64,000 nt of DNA from Mycolicibacterium madagascariense (GTDB lineage: Bacteria; Actinomycetota; Actinomycetes; Mycobacteriales; Mycobacteriaceae), in assembly GCF_010729665.1 (NCBI RefSeq), contig NZ_AP022610.1:5022001-5086000 (forward strand), in the 5' to 3' direction. Under the pieces are notes generated by a model that did not search any database, had not been told where the DNA came from, and saw nothing but the letters and a program-made list of their open reading frames with translations. Shown here piece after piece: positions 8,694 to 17,287 of this stretch; the first letter of the stretch is position 1; each line of letters begins with the position of its first letter. The translations under genes were made by a program, and so were the position numbers.

Positions 8694-9554
8694 GTGCCGA
8701 TCAACCTCGACGAGGCCATCGGCGCCGAGCTCCCCGCGGTCGAATTCTCCTGGAGCAGTAGCGACGTCCAGCTCTACCACCTCGGCCTCGGGGCGGGCGC
8801 CGACCCGCTCGATCAGCGCGAGCTGCGCTACCTGGTCGACGACACCCCGCAGGTGCTGCCGACGTTCGGCAACGTCGCGCAGAGCTTCCACATGACGTCC
8901 GCGCCGACGGTGAAGTTTCCCGGCATCGACATCGAACTGTCGCGGGTATTGCACGCCAGCGAGGCCATCACCGTCCCGGGCCCCATCCCCCCGTCGGGCA
9001 CCGGACGGGCCGTCACGCGCTTCACCGACATCTGGGACAAGGGCAAGGCCGCGGTCATCTGGTCGGAGACCACGGTCACCACACCGGAGGGCGACCCGCT
9101 GTGGACGCAGAAGCGGTCCATCTTCGCCCGCGGCGAGGGTGGCTTCGGCGGCGAGCGGGGCCCCTCGACGTCGGCGGAGCCGCCGGACCGCGCGCCCGAC
9201 GTCGAACTGTCCATCCCGACGCTGCCCCAGCAGGCGCTGCTGTACCGGTTGTGCGGGGACCGCAACCCGTTGCACTCCGATCCCGAATTCGCCGCTGCCG
9301 CAGGCTTTCCCACGCCCATCCTGCACGGGCTGTGCACCTACGGCATCGGGGCCAAGGCGCTCGTCGACGAATTCCTCGACGGCGACGTGACCCGCGTCAG
9401 CTCCTACGGGGCGCGCTTCGCGGGGGTGCTGTTCCCCGGTGAGACCCTGACGGCGCGCGTCTGGAAGGACGGCGGCACGCTGGTCGCCGTGCTTACGGCG
9501 CCGGACCGCGACGACGCCGTGGTGCTCTCGGGCGTGGAACTCGTGTCGACGTAG
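8694..9554 (+). CDS. MaoC-type double-hotdog enoyl-CoA hydratase (Rv3538-like)
   Basis: Predicted (R)-specific 2-enoyl-CoA hydratase for beta-oxidation of the sterol side chain; the M. tuberculosis counterpart Rv3538 has been called Hsd4B or ChsH3. 286 aa with two hotdog domains: a degenerate N-terminal one and a C-terminal one carrying the hydratase-2 motif, D and H of GDRNPLHSDPEFAAAAG followed by PILHG (residues about 183-211). GTG 8694 lies 2 nt after the kstD stop, so the two form one KstR-controlled unit. The gene is convergent with the PGRS-like gene. Confidence 0.9.
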   Translation: MPINLDEAIGAELPAVEFSWSSSDVQLYHLGLGAGADPLDQRELRYLVDDTPQVLPTFGNVAQSFHMTSAPTVKFPGIDIELSRVLHASEAITVPGPIPPSGTGRAVTRFTDIWDKGKAAVIWSETTVTTPEGDPLWTQKRSIFARGEGGFGGERGPSTSAEPPDRAPDVELSIPTLPQQALLYRLCGDRNPLHSDPEFAAAAGFPTPILHGLCTYGIGAKALVDEFLDGDVTRVSSYGARFAGVLFPGETLTARVWKDGGTLVAVLTAPDRDDAVVLSGVELVST

Positions 9555-9578
9555 CGGGCGCTAGGGTGCACCGCCCGC
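9554..9578. terminator. Hairpin between convergent genes
   Basis: Perfect 7-bp GC arms (GCGGGCG 9554-9560 and CGCCCGC 9572-9578) around an 11-nt loop, overlapping the stop codons of the hydratase gene and the convergent PGRS-like gene. No U-tract, so a stem-only terminator at best. Confidence 0.4.
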
Positions 9579-11090
9579 GCGCCCGAGTCCGCCGTCGCCG
9601 CCCTCGCCGGGGTCGGTGCCTACGGGTGAATGACCGTCGGCGCCGGCATCCCCCGCGGAGCCCGCGCGGCCCGACCCGCTGACACCACCGCTGCCGCCGT
9701 GGCCGCCCGGTCCGCCGGCACCGCCGGGGCCGTTCGCGCCGGACCGCCCCCAGTTGCCCGTCCCCTCGGGAGCCGTGCCGCCCGGGTAGCCACCGCGGCC
9801 GCCGTGCCCGCCGGTTCCGCCCGTCCCGCCGCGACCGCCCGCACCGCCGGGCCCGGCCTTGCCGCCTCCGCTTGCCCCGCGTCCCGCCGCACCGCCGCTG
9901 CCGCCATCGCCTCCGTTGCCGGCGCGGCCACCGGCTCCACCGTGCCCCCCGACGCCGCCGTCACCGCCGTCGGCGAAGAGGTGGTAGCCGCTGCCCATGC
10001 CGCCATTGCCACCGCGGCCACCGTCACCGCCCGCGGCGCCCCGGCCCCCGACACCGCCCGCGCCACCGGCGCCGCCATCGCCGCCCAGGCCAGAGACCCG
10101 ACCGCCGCTGCCGCCCGCCCCGCCACGGCCGCCCGCGCCGCCATCGGCATCGGTACCCGCGTCGGCTCCGCCTGCGCCGTTGCCGCCACGCCCGCCTCGG
10201 CCGCCCGCGCTGCGATATTGCTCGGAGAGGTCGTTGCCGCCGCGTCCGCCGGCGCCGCCGCGACCACCGTTGGCCATCGCATCGCCGCCGTCAGCACCGG
10301 GGCCCGCGAAGAAGAAGCCGTTCGAGTCCACGCCATGCCCACCGTCGCCCCCGTTGCCGCCGAGGGGTCCACCCCGTCCACCACCATCAGGGGAGAACGA
10401 GTGCGGGTAGGCGTACTTCCATCCGGTGTATCCGTCGGCGCCCGGACCGCCGTCCTGCAGGCCGACGCCGTGGCGGTTCGTCGGTGCCGTCGATGGGGCG
10501 ACCGGGTTGACGACGTCCGTCCCTCCGCCGCCGGCACCGCCGGCGCCACCGTGCCCACCGTTGCCGAACAGGTATCCCGAGTCGCCGCCCCGACCACCGT
10601 CGCCCGCCTCGCCGCCGCGCTCCGCCGGCCCACCACTGCCACCGTCGCCGCCATCACCGGCCAACCACCCGCCGTTACCGCCGTTGCCGCCGGACGCACC
10701 GGCCGTGTCGGGGCTGAAACCGTTGCCGCCGTTGCCCATCCACGATCCGCCGTCCGCACCGTCGGGATGGGCGGCGGTTCCGTCGGCGCCGTTGCCGACG
10801 TACCGGTTGAGCCCGGGGATGCGACCGGCGGCGTCGAGTGCCTCGTCCGGGGTGGGGAGGTCCAGGTGTACCGATCCGCCGGACGCGTCGCGACGGTGAC
10901 TGCCGCACGGCGGACGGGTCGGTGACTCGATGCCGTCGCATACCGTCTCCGCCCGCGCCGGCACCGCGAGCATCAGTGCCGCCGCTTCCGGCGCCGCCAC
11001 CACCATGGCCATGCCGCCGAGGGCGGCGACGGTACCCGACCAGATGGCCGTGGTCGATCGGCCGTGGCGCACGGCACGGTGAGATGGCAT
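9561..11090 (-). CDS. Secreted glycine-rich PGRS-like protein without PE domain
   Basis: 509 aa. Residues 1 to about 48 look like a Sec signal peptide: basic MPSHRAVRHGR, a hydrophobic stretch, then a likely cut after VPARA. A short linker (about 49-100) precedes some 400 residues of GGxGG repeats. The junction NRYVGNGADGTAAHPDGADGG and following GNGGNG closely resemble the entry into the PGRS domain of mycobacterial PE_PGRS proteins, but no PE domain is present. PGRS repeats fold as calcium-binding or polyglycine-II structures in some proteins; function here is unknown. ATG 11090 has GGAG six bases upstream. It occupies the position of PPE63 in M. tuberculosis. The repeat-rich DNA makes long antisense open frames that are artefacts. 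Confidence 0.82.
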   Translation of the reverse strand: MPSHRAVRHGRSTTAIWSGTVAALGGMAMVVAAPEAAALMLAVPARAETVCDGIESPTRPPCGSHRRDASGGSVHLDLPTPDEALDAAGRIPGLNRYVGNGADGTAAHPDGADGGSWMGNGGNGFSPDTAGASGGNGGNGGWLAGDGGDGGSGGPAERGGEAGDGGRGGDSGYLFGNGGHGGAGGAGGGGTDVVNPVAPSTAPTNRHGVGLQDGGPGADGYTGWKYAYPHSFSPDGGGRGGPLGGNGGDGGHGVDSNGFFFAGPGADGGDAMANGGRGGAGGRGGNDLSEQYRSAGGRGGRGGNGAGGADAGTDADGGAGGRGGAGGSGGRVSGLGGDGGAGGAGGVGGRGAAGGDGGRGGNGGMGSGYHLFADGGDGGVGGHGGAGGRAGNGGDGGSGGAAGRGASGGGKAGPGGAGGRGGTGGTGGHGGRGGYPGGTAPEGTGNWGRSGANGPGGAGGPGGHGGSGGVSGSGRAGSAGDAGADGHSPVGTDPGEGGDGGLGRAGGAP

Positions 11091-11182
11091 GTCCGACTCC
11101 AGGTTTCAGCGTCGATGCTGAGACCGGCAAAGATACCGCTCGACGCGCGAGGCAGGCTAGCCTCCTCGCTTGCACAGTCGCG

Positions 11183-11983
11183 CTAGTACCACTCCTCCCA
11201 CCCGGCGTACACGCCGGACAGCGCAGCGCGGAAGACGAGGCGGTTGTCCCACCGCGTGATGAACGTGCGCCCCACCGTGCCGGGGAATCGACCGTCCTCG
11301 GCCTGCGAGTACACCCGCAGATAGCCCGCTTCGGCCGCGGCCTTGGCCGCCTGCTGGGTCCAATCCTTCGACTGGCCCATCGGGATCGCGAAGTCGTCGA
11401 CCACGATGCCGAGACGCGCCTCGATGACGCGGCGCGACTCCTCCAGTTCGAAGGCCACCTGGCCGGTGTCGATGTGGGCGAAGTTGGGATGGGTGACGGA
11501 GTGGCTGCCGATGTGCACGCCTTGGGACGCCAGACGTTCGACGTCGGTCCAGTCCATCAGCATGTCACCGGCCCAGTCGCGGGCATCGCCGTCGGCCCAC
11601 CCGCTGACGACGAACAGCGTCCAGGGGATCCCGAGCTCGGCGAGCACGGGTGCCGCCGTCGTTGCCGCACTGCGGATTCCGTCGTCGAACGTGATGGCCA
11701 GCGCGTGGGCGGGCGCGGTCCCCTCGGTGATCTCGTGCGCCGGGACGAACGTGTACCCGGCGTCGAGCGCGAACTCGAGCTGCTGCCGAAAGCGGCGGGG
11801 TGCCAGGTCGTTGTTGCCGACGTACGGCGTCCCCACCGCGTGATAGGCGAGGATCCGGGATTGCGCGACGGGACGCGGGCGGGCGGCGACGGCCATGACG
11901 TTGCGCTCGCAGCACATGCGGGCCGCCGCGAGATGATGCCGCCGCACCCGTACCTTGCCGACGGCTCGCCTCAGGCCGCTCAT
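11183..11983 (-). CDS. Polysaccharide deacetylase (NodB/CE4 family)
   Basis: 266 aa. NodB motif 1 TFDDG is at 98-102 (metal and base aspartates) and motif 2 HSVTH at 161-165 (metal histidines), with motif 3-like IPMGQSKDW further on. Such enzymes remove N- or O-acetyl groups from glycans. No clear signal peptide or transmembrane helix is seen, though residues 1-45 are basic, so it may act on cytoplasmic sugar intermediates or leave by an unknown route. It ends the leftward sub-operon and starts 1 nt after the aminotransferase stop. Substrate inferred from context: an N-acetylated sugar of the polymer made by this locus. Confidence 0.87.
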   Translation of the reverse strand: MSGLRRAVGKVRVRRHHLAAARMCCERNVMAVAARPRPVAQSRILAYHAVGTPYVGNNDLAPRRFRQQLEFALDAGYTFVPAHEITEGTAPAHALAITFDDGIRSAATTAAPVLAELGIPWTLFVVSGWADGDARDWAGDMLMDWTDVERLASQGVHIGSHSVTHPNFAHIDTGQVAFELEESRRVIEARLGIVVDDFAIPMGQSKDWTQQAAKAAAEAGYLRVYSQAEDGRFPGTVGRTFITRWDNRLVFRAALSGVYAGWEEWY

Positions 11984-11984
11984 G

Positions 11985-13097
11985 TCAGGGCCGCGGCCGG
12001 CAGGCTCGGGTCAGCACGTCGGCGACGTACTCCTGCTGGTGCGCGGTGATGTGCGGATACAGCGGGAGCGACAGAATGCGTTGGGCGGCAGCCTCCGTCG
12101 TCGGGAAGTCGCCGACACCGCGCCCGAGGTGTGCGTAGGCACCGGTCAGGTGCACCGGCGTCGGATAGTGGATGCCCGCGCCGATGCCCGCGGCGTTGAG
12201 TTCGGCGAGCACGCGATCCCGCTCGTCCACCTGGACGACGAAGAGGTGCCACACGTCGTCGTTCATCGGGTCCGAGACGGGAAGGCCCAGCCCCCCGACG
12301 TCGGCCAGCAGTTCGACGTAGCGGGCGGCGGCGTTGCGGCGCAGCCGGTTCCACTCGGTGAGCCGGCCGAGCTTGGCGTGCAGCACGACGGCCTGCACGG
12401 CGTCCAGGCGCGAATTGAAGCCGACCACGTCGTGGACGTACTTGCGGTCGCTGCCGTGCGCGGCGATGGTGCGGACGCGCGCGGCCACGTCGGCGTCGTT
12501 GGACAGGACCGCACCGGCGTCACCCGCCGCCCCGAGATTCTTGCCCGGATAGAAGCTGGTGCCCGCGGCGATGCCGAAACCGCCTGCGGGACGCCCGGAT
12601 CGGCGTGCCCCCTGCGCCTGGGCGGCATCCTCGACGAGGACGACGCCGTACTCCTCGGAGAGCTTCGACAGCCGCTCCATCGGCGCGGTCTGCCCGAAGA
12701 GGTGCACGGGCACGATGGCCTTGGTGCGGGCGGTGATGGCCCGCTCGGCCTCGACCGGATCGATGAGAAGCTGACGGGCATCGACGTCGACGAGGACCGG
12801 AACCGCACCGATCCGACTCACCGCCTCGACGGTCGCGATGAACGTGTTGGCGGGCACGATGACTTCGTCGGCGACACCGACACCGGCGGCCCGCAGGGCC
12901 AACTCGAGCGCGTCGGTGCCGTTGGCGACGCCGACGACGTGCTCGACACCGATGTGTCGTGCGTAGGCGTCCTCGAACTCGGTGACCGCCGCGCCGCCGA
13001 TGAACGCCGCACTGTCGAAGACGGCCTGCAGCCGCGGCCCGACCTCGTCGGCGATCTCGCGCTGCTGGGCGACGAGGTCCACCAGTGGCACTCTCAT
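11985..13097 (-). CDS. DegT/DnrJ/EryC1/StrS sugar aminotransferase (WbpE/FdtB-like)
   Basis: PLP-dependent transaminase acting on a nucleotide-linked keto-sugar, 370 aa. The internal aldimine lysine is K186 in SFYPGKNLGAAGDAGAV, and the PLP-binding aspartate is D157 in VLVEDAAQAQGA. The SFYPGKNLGA(A/F)GD form is typical of the WbpE and FdtB/QdtB branch that makes 3-amino sugars. With the Gfo/Idh oxidoreductase and the left-handed beta-helix acetyltransferase this could give a 3-acetamido-3-deoxy sugar. Regiochemistry and nucleotide (UDP or dTDP) cannot be read from sequence. It precedes the deacetylase in the same leftward unit. Confidence 0.88.
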   Translation of the reverse strand: MRVPLVDLVAQQREIADEVGPRLQAVFDSAAFIGGAAVTEFEDAYARHIGVEHVVGVANGTDALELALRAAGVGVADEVIVPANTFIATVEAVSRIGAVPVLVDVDARQLLIDPVEAERAITARTKAIVPVHLFGQTAPMERLSKLSEEYGVVLVEDAAQAQGARRSGRPAGGFGIAAGTSFYPGKNLGAAGDAGAVLSNDADVAARVRTIAAHGSDRKYVHDVVGFNSRLDAVQAVVLHAKLGRLTEWNRLRRNAAARYVELLADVGGLGLPVSDPMNDDVWHLFVVQVDERDRVLAELNAAGIGAGIHYPTPVHLTGAYAHLGRGVGDFPTTEAAAQRILSLPLYPHITAHQQEYVADVLTRACRPRP

Positions 13098-13133
13098 GCG
13101 CTCGTCACCACCGTATGGTGCTGAGCCGCAATG

Positions 13134-14261
13134 TCATTGGAGTACGGCATCGATCACCCGCTGCTGCTCGTCGTCGGTCATCTCGTGGTAGAGGGGCAGG
13201 ATCAGCGTGTGATCGGACAGGTACTCCGTCACCGACAGCGAGGCACTGCCGCAGTCGCGGTGGGCGTAGGCCGGTTGGCGGTGGGCGGACATGATGCCGC
13301 GCCGCGCCGAGATGTCGGACGCCGCCAGCTTTTCCAGGAGCTGTTCGCGTCCGATGGGGAAGTCCGGTCCGATCTCGACCCAGAACGACTGGTAGTTCGT
13401 CTCGCCGTAGGGCGGGTCGGTGACGCAGCGCAGCCCGGGTACGCCGGCGAACCGGTCCTGGTAGACCCCGGCGAGCGCGCGTCGGCGGGCGATCACGTGC
13501 CCCAGTCGGTCCAGTTGAACGAGCCCGATGGCCGCCTGCAGGTCCGTCATCCGGTAGTTGTAGCCGACCTCGACGTACCCCTCGGCGACGGGCAGCGTGC
13601 TGCGATGACGTTCGGCGGCACCGACGTTCATGCCGTGCTCGCGGAGCCGCGTGGCCCGGTCCGCCCAGTCCGCACGCGCGGTGGTGAGCATGCCGCCCTC
13701 CCCCGTCGTCAGGATCTTGCGCGGGTGGAACGACCACGCCGCGACGTCGGCGCCGACCCCGACCGGCTGGTCGCGGTAGCGCGATCCGGCACCGCAGGCC
13801 GCATCCTCGATCACGGTGATCTCCCGGGGATCGCAGACCCCGCGGATGGCGGCGAGATCGACGGGGACACCGCCCTGGTCGACGGCGATGACCGCGCGCG
13901 TCGCCGGCGTCAGCGCCGTCGCGACCGACTCTGCGGTGACGTTGCCCGTGACGAGGTCGACGTCGGCGAACACCGGGCGCGCCCCGGTATAGACGACCGC
14001 GTTCGCGGTGGCGATGAAGGAGAACGACGGAACGACGACGTCGTCACCGGGGCCGATGCCGGCCAGGACGAGCGAGAGGTGCAGGGCCGTCGTGCAACTC
14101 GACAGGGCCACCGCCCGCTCGGTCGACATGGCTGCGGCGAAGGCGCGCTCGAACTCGGCCACCCGCGGGCCCTGGGCGATCCAGCCGGATTCGATCACGG
14201 CCGACACGGCCGCGACCTCTTCGGCGCCCAGCCACGGCTTCATGACGTTGACGCGGCTCAT
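13134..14261 (-). CDS. Second DegT/DnrJ/EryC1/StrS aminotransferase
   Basis: 375 aa. PLP lysine K182 in SFHPRKILTTGEGGML, with the aspartate in VIEDAACGAG. The SFHPRK(I/V)LTTGEGG form is found in C4-type sugar transaminases (PglE/PseC-like and perosamine synthase-like) as well as others, so it probably makes a different amino sugar from the neighbouring DegT protein. ATG 14261 overlaps the stop of the epimerase gene (ATGA). The long upstream open frame overlaps the epimerase and is rejected. Acts in the cytosol on nucleotide sugars; product unknown. Confidence 0.88.
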   Translation of the reverse strand: MSRVNVMKPWLGAEEVAAVSAVIESGWIAQGPRVAEFERAFAAAMSTERAVALSSCTTALHLSLVLAGIGPGDDVVVPSFSFIATANAVVYTGARPVFADVDLVTGNVTAESVATALTPATRAVIAVDQGGVPVDLAAIRGVCDPREITVIEDAACGAGSRYRDQPVGVGADVAAWSFHPRKILTTGEGGMLTTARADWADRATRLREHGMNVGAAERHRSTLPVAEGYVEVGYNYRMTDLQAAIGLVQLDRLGHVIARRRALAGVYQDRFAGVPGLRCVTDPPYGETNYQSFWVEIGPDFPIGREQLLEKLAASDISARRGIMSAHRQPAYAHRDCGSASLSVTEYLSDHTLILPLYHEMTDDEQQRVIDAVLQ

Positions 14262-15253
14262 CGGGCCGGCGCGGTTCTGGCGGCGGCGATCTCGTCGCGC
14301 TGCGGTGCCCACCAGTCGACGAGCCGCCGCAGTCCGGTGTCGAGCGAGACGTCGGCGCTGAACCCGAGGTCGCGTCGCGCGGCCGACGTATCGGCCAGGC
14401 GGCGTTCGACTCCGTTGACCGCGCGCGGCGGGAGGTACTCGATCGGCAGATTCGAGTCCATCGCTTGCAGAAGCGCTTTCGCCAGATCGTTGAGGCTGGT
14501 CTCGACCTGGTTGGCGATGTTGTAGACGCCCTCGGTGACGTCGCTCTTGGCCGCGAGGAGGTTGGCCCGCGCGATGTCCTCGGTGTAGACGAAGTCCATC
14601 GTCTGGGTTCCGTCGCCGAAGATCAGCGGCGGCTTGCCGTCGGCGATGCGCTCCATCCAGCGCACCAGCACCTCGGTGTAGAGCCCGTGGACGTCCATCC
14701 GCGGCCCGTACACGTTGAAGTACCGCAGGGCGACGTAGTCCAGACCATTCATGGCGCGGAAGCTGCGCAGCATGCCCTCGTTGAAGCTCTTCGCGGCGCC
14801 GTAGAAGGTGTCGTTGTTGTGGTGGTGGTGGCGTTCGCCGGTGGGAAACTCCTCGGCCATGCCGTAGACCGATGCCGACGACGCGGCGACGACCTTGTCC
14901 ACCCCGTGTCGGGCGGCCGCCTCCAGCACCGAGAACGTACCGTCGACGAGGACCTCGAGTGCGAGGCGCGGTTCCTCGGCGCACTGCGTGATGCGGATGG
15001 CGGCCTGGTGGAACACGATGTCGCAACCCTTCACGACGTCGTGCACGAGGCCGACGTCGCGCAGGTCGCCGACGATCAACTCCGTCCGCGGATCCTCGAG
15101 CGCAGCAGTCAGATTCGCGCGTCGGCCCCGGACCAGATTGTCGAGGATGCGTACCCGACCGACACCCTCGTCGAGCAGTTGGTCGACGATGGTCGAACCG
15201 ATGGTGCCCGCTCCGCCGGTGACGAGGACGGACGCGCCGGCCAGATCGCTCAC
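14258..15253 (-). CDS. NAD-dependent nucleotide-sugar epimerase/dehydratase
   Basis: 331-aa extended SDR. Nucleotide-binding motif GGAGTIG at 13-19, serine region AASSASVYG (124-131) and catalytic Y151-x3-K155 in TFYGAAKSF. The family spans UDP-glucose/GlcNAc 4-epimerases and 4,6-dehydratases; a TDFVYTEDIA-like segment (TMDFVYTEDIARA) supports a nucleotide-sugar substrate. An unusual native run of four histidines lies at 142-145. Coupled at both ends by ATGA overlaps to the oxidoreductase upstream and the aminotransferase downstream. Could supply the keto-sugar for the second DegT enzyme. Confidence 0.87.
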   Translation of the reverse strand: MSDLAGASVLVTGGAGTIGSTIVDQLLDEGVGRVRILDNLVRGRRANLTAALEDPRTELIVGDLRDVGLVHDVVKGCDIVFHQAAIRITQCAEEPRLALEVLVDGTFSVLEAAARHGVDKVVAASSASVYGMAEEFPTGERHHHHNNDTFYGAAKSFNEGMLRSFRAMNGLDYVALRYFNVYGPRMDVHGLYTEVLVRWMERIADGKPPLIFGDGTQTMDFVYTEDIARANLLAAKSDVTEGVYNIANQVETSLNDLAKALLQAMDSNLPIEYLPPRAVNGVERRLADTSAARRDLGFSADVSLDTGLRRLVDWWAPQRDEIAAARTAPAR

Positions 15254-16326
15254 GACAGCACTCCGTTCAGCAGCAGGTCGGGTTCACCGGGGCGCACCGG
15301 CTGGCCGTGGGCGGCCAGGCTCTCCGAGATCGCCTCGAGTACCGAGAGCACCCGCAGTCCGGCGAGGCCGTCGGTGCGGGGTGGGCGTTGTTCCCTGATG
15401 GCCGAAGCGAACTCGGTCACCATGGACGACAGCGCCTCGGTCTCGGGCAGGGCGGGCACCGTGATGTCGCCCAGCCGATAGGACACCGCGGAGTCGCGGC
15501 GCTTGTTCACGTCTCCGACGTCGGCGCTCGCGGCCAGGTCGATCCCGCGGTCGTGGATCGCGACGCGCTGGTGCGGGTTGAGGTCGTCCCACACCAGGGT
15601 GCGGTGACTGCCGCCGATGACCATGCGCCGAATCTTGGTCGGCGACATCCAGTTGACGTTGACGTGCGCGACGCCCCGGTTGGCGAGCGGCATCGTCGCG
15701 TACCCGATGCACGCCTTGCCTGCGCCGAGCGGATCGGCGCCCGTGGCAGAGACGTGCTCGGGGACGAGGCCGCCGGGGAGGGCGTAGTCGAGGATCGCGA
15801 GGTCGTGCGGTGCGAGATCCCAGAACACGTCGACGTCGGGCTGGACGAGGCCGAGGTTGATCCGCGTCGAGTCGACGTAGAGGACGTGGCCGAGGATGCC
15901 CTTGGCCACGATGTCGTGGATGTATTCGACGGCCGGGGTGTAGCAGTAGGTGTGATCGACCATCAGCGTCAGGCCTGCCGCCGTCCCGGCCTCGATCATG
16001 ACGGCCGCCTCCTCGGAGGTCGGGGCCAGTGGCTTCTCGACGACGACGTGTTTGCCCGCGTCGAAGGCGGCCAACGTGAGCGCGGCGTGACTCTGGGCCG
16101 GCGTCGCGATGGCCACCGCATCGATGTCGTCGCGAGCCAGCAACCGCTCGACGGACGTTTCGATCTCCACCGTCGAGCGGGGCCCGACGACTTCCCTGGC
16201 CCGGCGCTCGTCGCGGTCGCACACGGCCACCAGGTCCCAGTCCGGCGAGCTGCGGAAGTTGCGAACCAACTTCGGCCCCCAGTAGCCCACACCGATCACG
16301 GCAATGCGATATCGCTGCCTGATCAT
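15250..16326 (-). CDS. Gfo/Idh/MocA oxidoreductase (WbpB/WlbA-like)
   Basis: 358 aa. N-terminal NAD(P)-binding motif IGVGYWGPKL (11-20) and the family EKP motif at 97-99 in HVVVEKPLA; the C-terminal alpha/beta domain carries DLAPHDLAILDY, a typical substrate-site helix. In the Wbp/Wlb pathways this enzyme oxidises C3 of UDP-GlcNAcA before transamination by WbpE and acetylation by WbpD, and all three types are present here. A WbpA-type UDP-GlcNAc 6-dehydrogenase is not in the window, so the exact substrate is open. First gene of the leftward unit, divergent from the acetyltransferase. Confidence 0.87.
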   Translation of the reverse strand: MIRQRYRIAVIGVGYWGPKLVRNFRSSPDWDLVAVCDRDERRAREVVGPRSTVEIETSVERLLARDDIDAVAIATPAQSHAALTLAAFDAGKHVVVEKPLAPTSEEAAVMIEAGTAAGLTLMVDHTYCYTPAVEYIHDIVAKGILGHVLYVDSTRINLGLVQPDVDVFWDLAPHDLAILDYALPGGLVPEHVSATGADPLGAGKACIGYATMPLANRGVAHVNVNWMSPTKIRRMVIGGSHRTLVWDDLNPHQRVAIHDRGIDLAASADVGDVNKRRDSAVSYRLGDITVPALPETEALSSMVTEFASAIREQRPPRTDGLAGLRVLSVLEAISESLAAHGQPVRPGEPDLLLNGVLS

Positions 16327-16482
16327 GGAAATCCCCCATTCGAACTACGATGGCGTCAATTTTCGCTAACTCTGCAACGTCGTGCACGGCAATACTAAGT
16401 CCATGAGACCCGTTCTGCCAATCCATACGGTGGTAACCTGCTCTCGACCTCGGTTAATTACAGCTAGAGCGGTGGTGAAGAC
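16327..16482. promoter_or_regulatory. Divergent promoter region of the sugar-modification genes
   Basis: 156-bp gap between the Gfo/Idh gene (leftward) and the acetyltransferase gene (rightward), clearly richer in A/T than its surroundings (for example TCAATTTTCGCTAACTC near 16356 and GGTTAATTACAGC near 16452). Both transcription units must start here or nearby. No operator is recognised. Confidence 0.4.
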
Positions 16483-17070
16483 ATGGTTGGAGCAGCCAAT
16501 AGCGAAGTCTTCGTGCACCCGCTCGGACTTTGCGAAAGCACGGACGTCGGTGCCGGAACGAGGGTTTGGGCATTCGCCCACGTCCTCGACGGCGCTTCCG
16601 TTGGCAATGACTGCAATATTTGCGATCACGCATACGTCGAGCAGGGGGTGACGGTCGGCGACCGCGTGACGATCAAGAACCGCGTCCTGCTCTTCGAAGG
16701 CGTCACCGTGCAGGACGACGTGTTCCTCGGCCCCGGTGTGATCTTCACCAACGACCTGCGGCCCCGCGCCTTCGTCAAGCGCGGCGGATCCGAGTTGAGT
16801 GCCACCCTGGTCGAGCGCGGCGCGACGCTGGGAGCGGGCGTCGTCGTCGTGTGCGGAATATCGATCGGCGCGTACGCCTTCGTGGGCGCCGGGACGGTCC
16901 TCACCCGCGACGTTCCCGCTCACGCCTTCGTCGTCGGCAATCCCGGTCGGCCCATCGGTTGGGCCTGCGAATGCGGCAGCCGCCTGCCGGCGGAGCTGGC
17001 GTGCCCCTGCGGACGCCGCTACCACCTCGACGGCGCCGAATTGACGCGAGCCACCGAAGCGACCGCCTGA
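16483..17070 (+). CDS. Left-handed beta-helix N-acyltransferase with C-terminal CxC...CxC motif
   Basis: 195 aa. Repeated hexapeptides (VGAGTRVWAFAHV, VGDRVTIKNRV, LGAGVVVVCG, IGAYAFVGAG) define a left-handed beta-helix acetyltransferase of the WbpD/WlbB/FdtC group. These acetylate the amino group placed on nucleotide sugars by DegT enzymes, using acetyl-CoA. The last 35 residues add ACECGSRLPAELACPCGRRY, with C162, C164, C174 and C176 spaced like a small zinc ribbon. Such tails occur in some actinobacterial relatives (recollection, not checked). Divergent from the Gfo/Idh gene with which it probably shares a pathway. Confidence 0.88.
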   Translation: MVGAANSEVFVHPLGLCESTDVGAGTRVWAFAHVLDGASVGNDCNICDHAYVEQGVTVGDRVTIKNRVLLFEGVTVQDDVFLGPGVIFTNDLRPRAFVKRGGSELSATLVERGATLGAGVVVVCGISIGAYAFVGAGTVLTRDVPAHAFVVGNPGRPIGWACECGSRLPAELACPCGRRYHLDGAELTRATEATA

Positions 17071-17183
17071 CCGATGGGAAACCAGCTACCGCACACGAGC
17101 TGTCGCACTCGGCATGAAGTTTGCTATATTCCTCCTGGCGAGCGTTTAAAGGTCGCGATGGCAGCCAGTGCACCGGTTTTTAC

Positions 17184-17207
17184 ACAGCTGTTAGCTGCTG
17201 TTTTCTT
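17184..17207 (+). terminator. Hairpin with T-rich tail
   Basis: CAGCT (17185-17189) and AGCTG (17193-17197) form a short stem, or ACAGC and GCTGT (17184-17188/17197-17201) an alternative one, followed by TTTTCTTT. It resembles a classical intrinsic terminator, uncommon in mycobacteria, 115 nt after the acetyltransferase stop and before the glycosyltransferase, so it could also attenuate the latter. Stem is short and stability uncertain. Confidence 0.35.
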
Positions 17208-17287
17208 TGTGAACGGGCCGTGAACGTGCAGCGTTGCGTGCTTCTGGCAATGTGGTTAATATTGCCTGGCCCAGCGGGGGGAAGCTG

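Noticed and set aside
9630..10925. Long rightward open frames (431 and 212 aa) opposite the PGRS-like gene
   Set aside because: Repetitive GC-rich codons leave all frames open; the proteins are Ala/Arg/Pro repeats without domains, while the leftward frame has a signal peptide and PGRS pattern.
9561..11090. Possible CRISPR or satellite array
   Set aside because: Repeats are short, irregular and in frame with Gly-Gly-x codons; there are no spacers of constant length.
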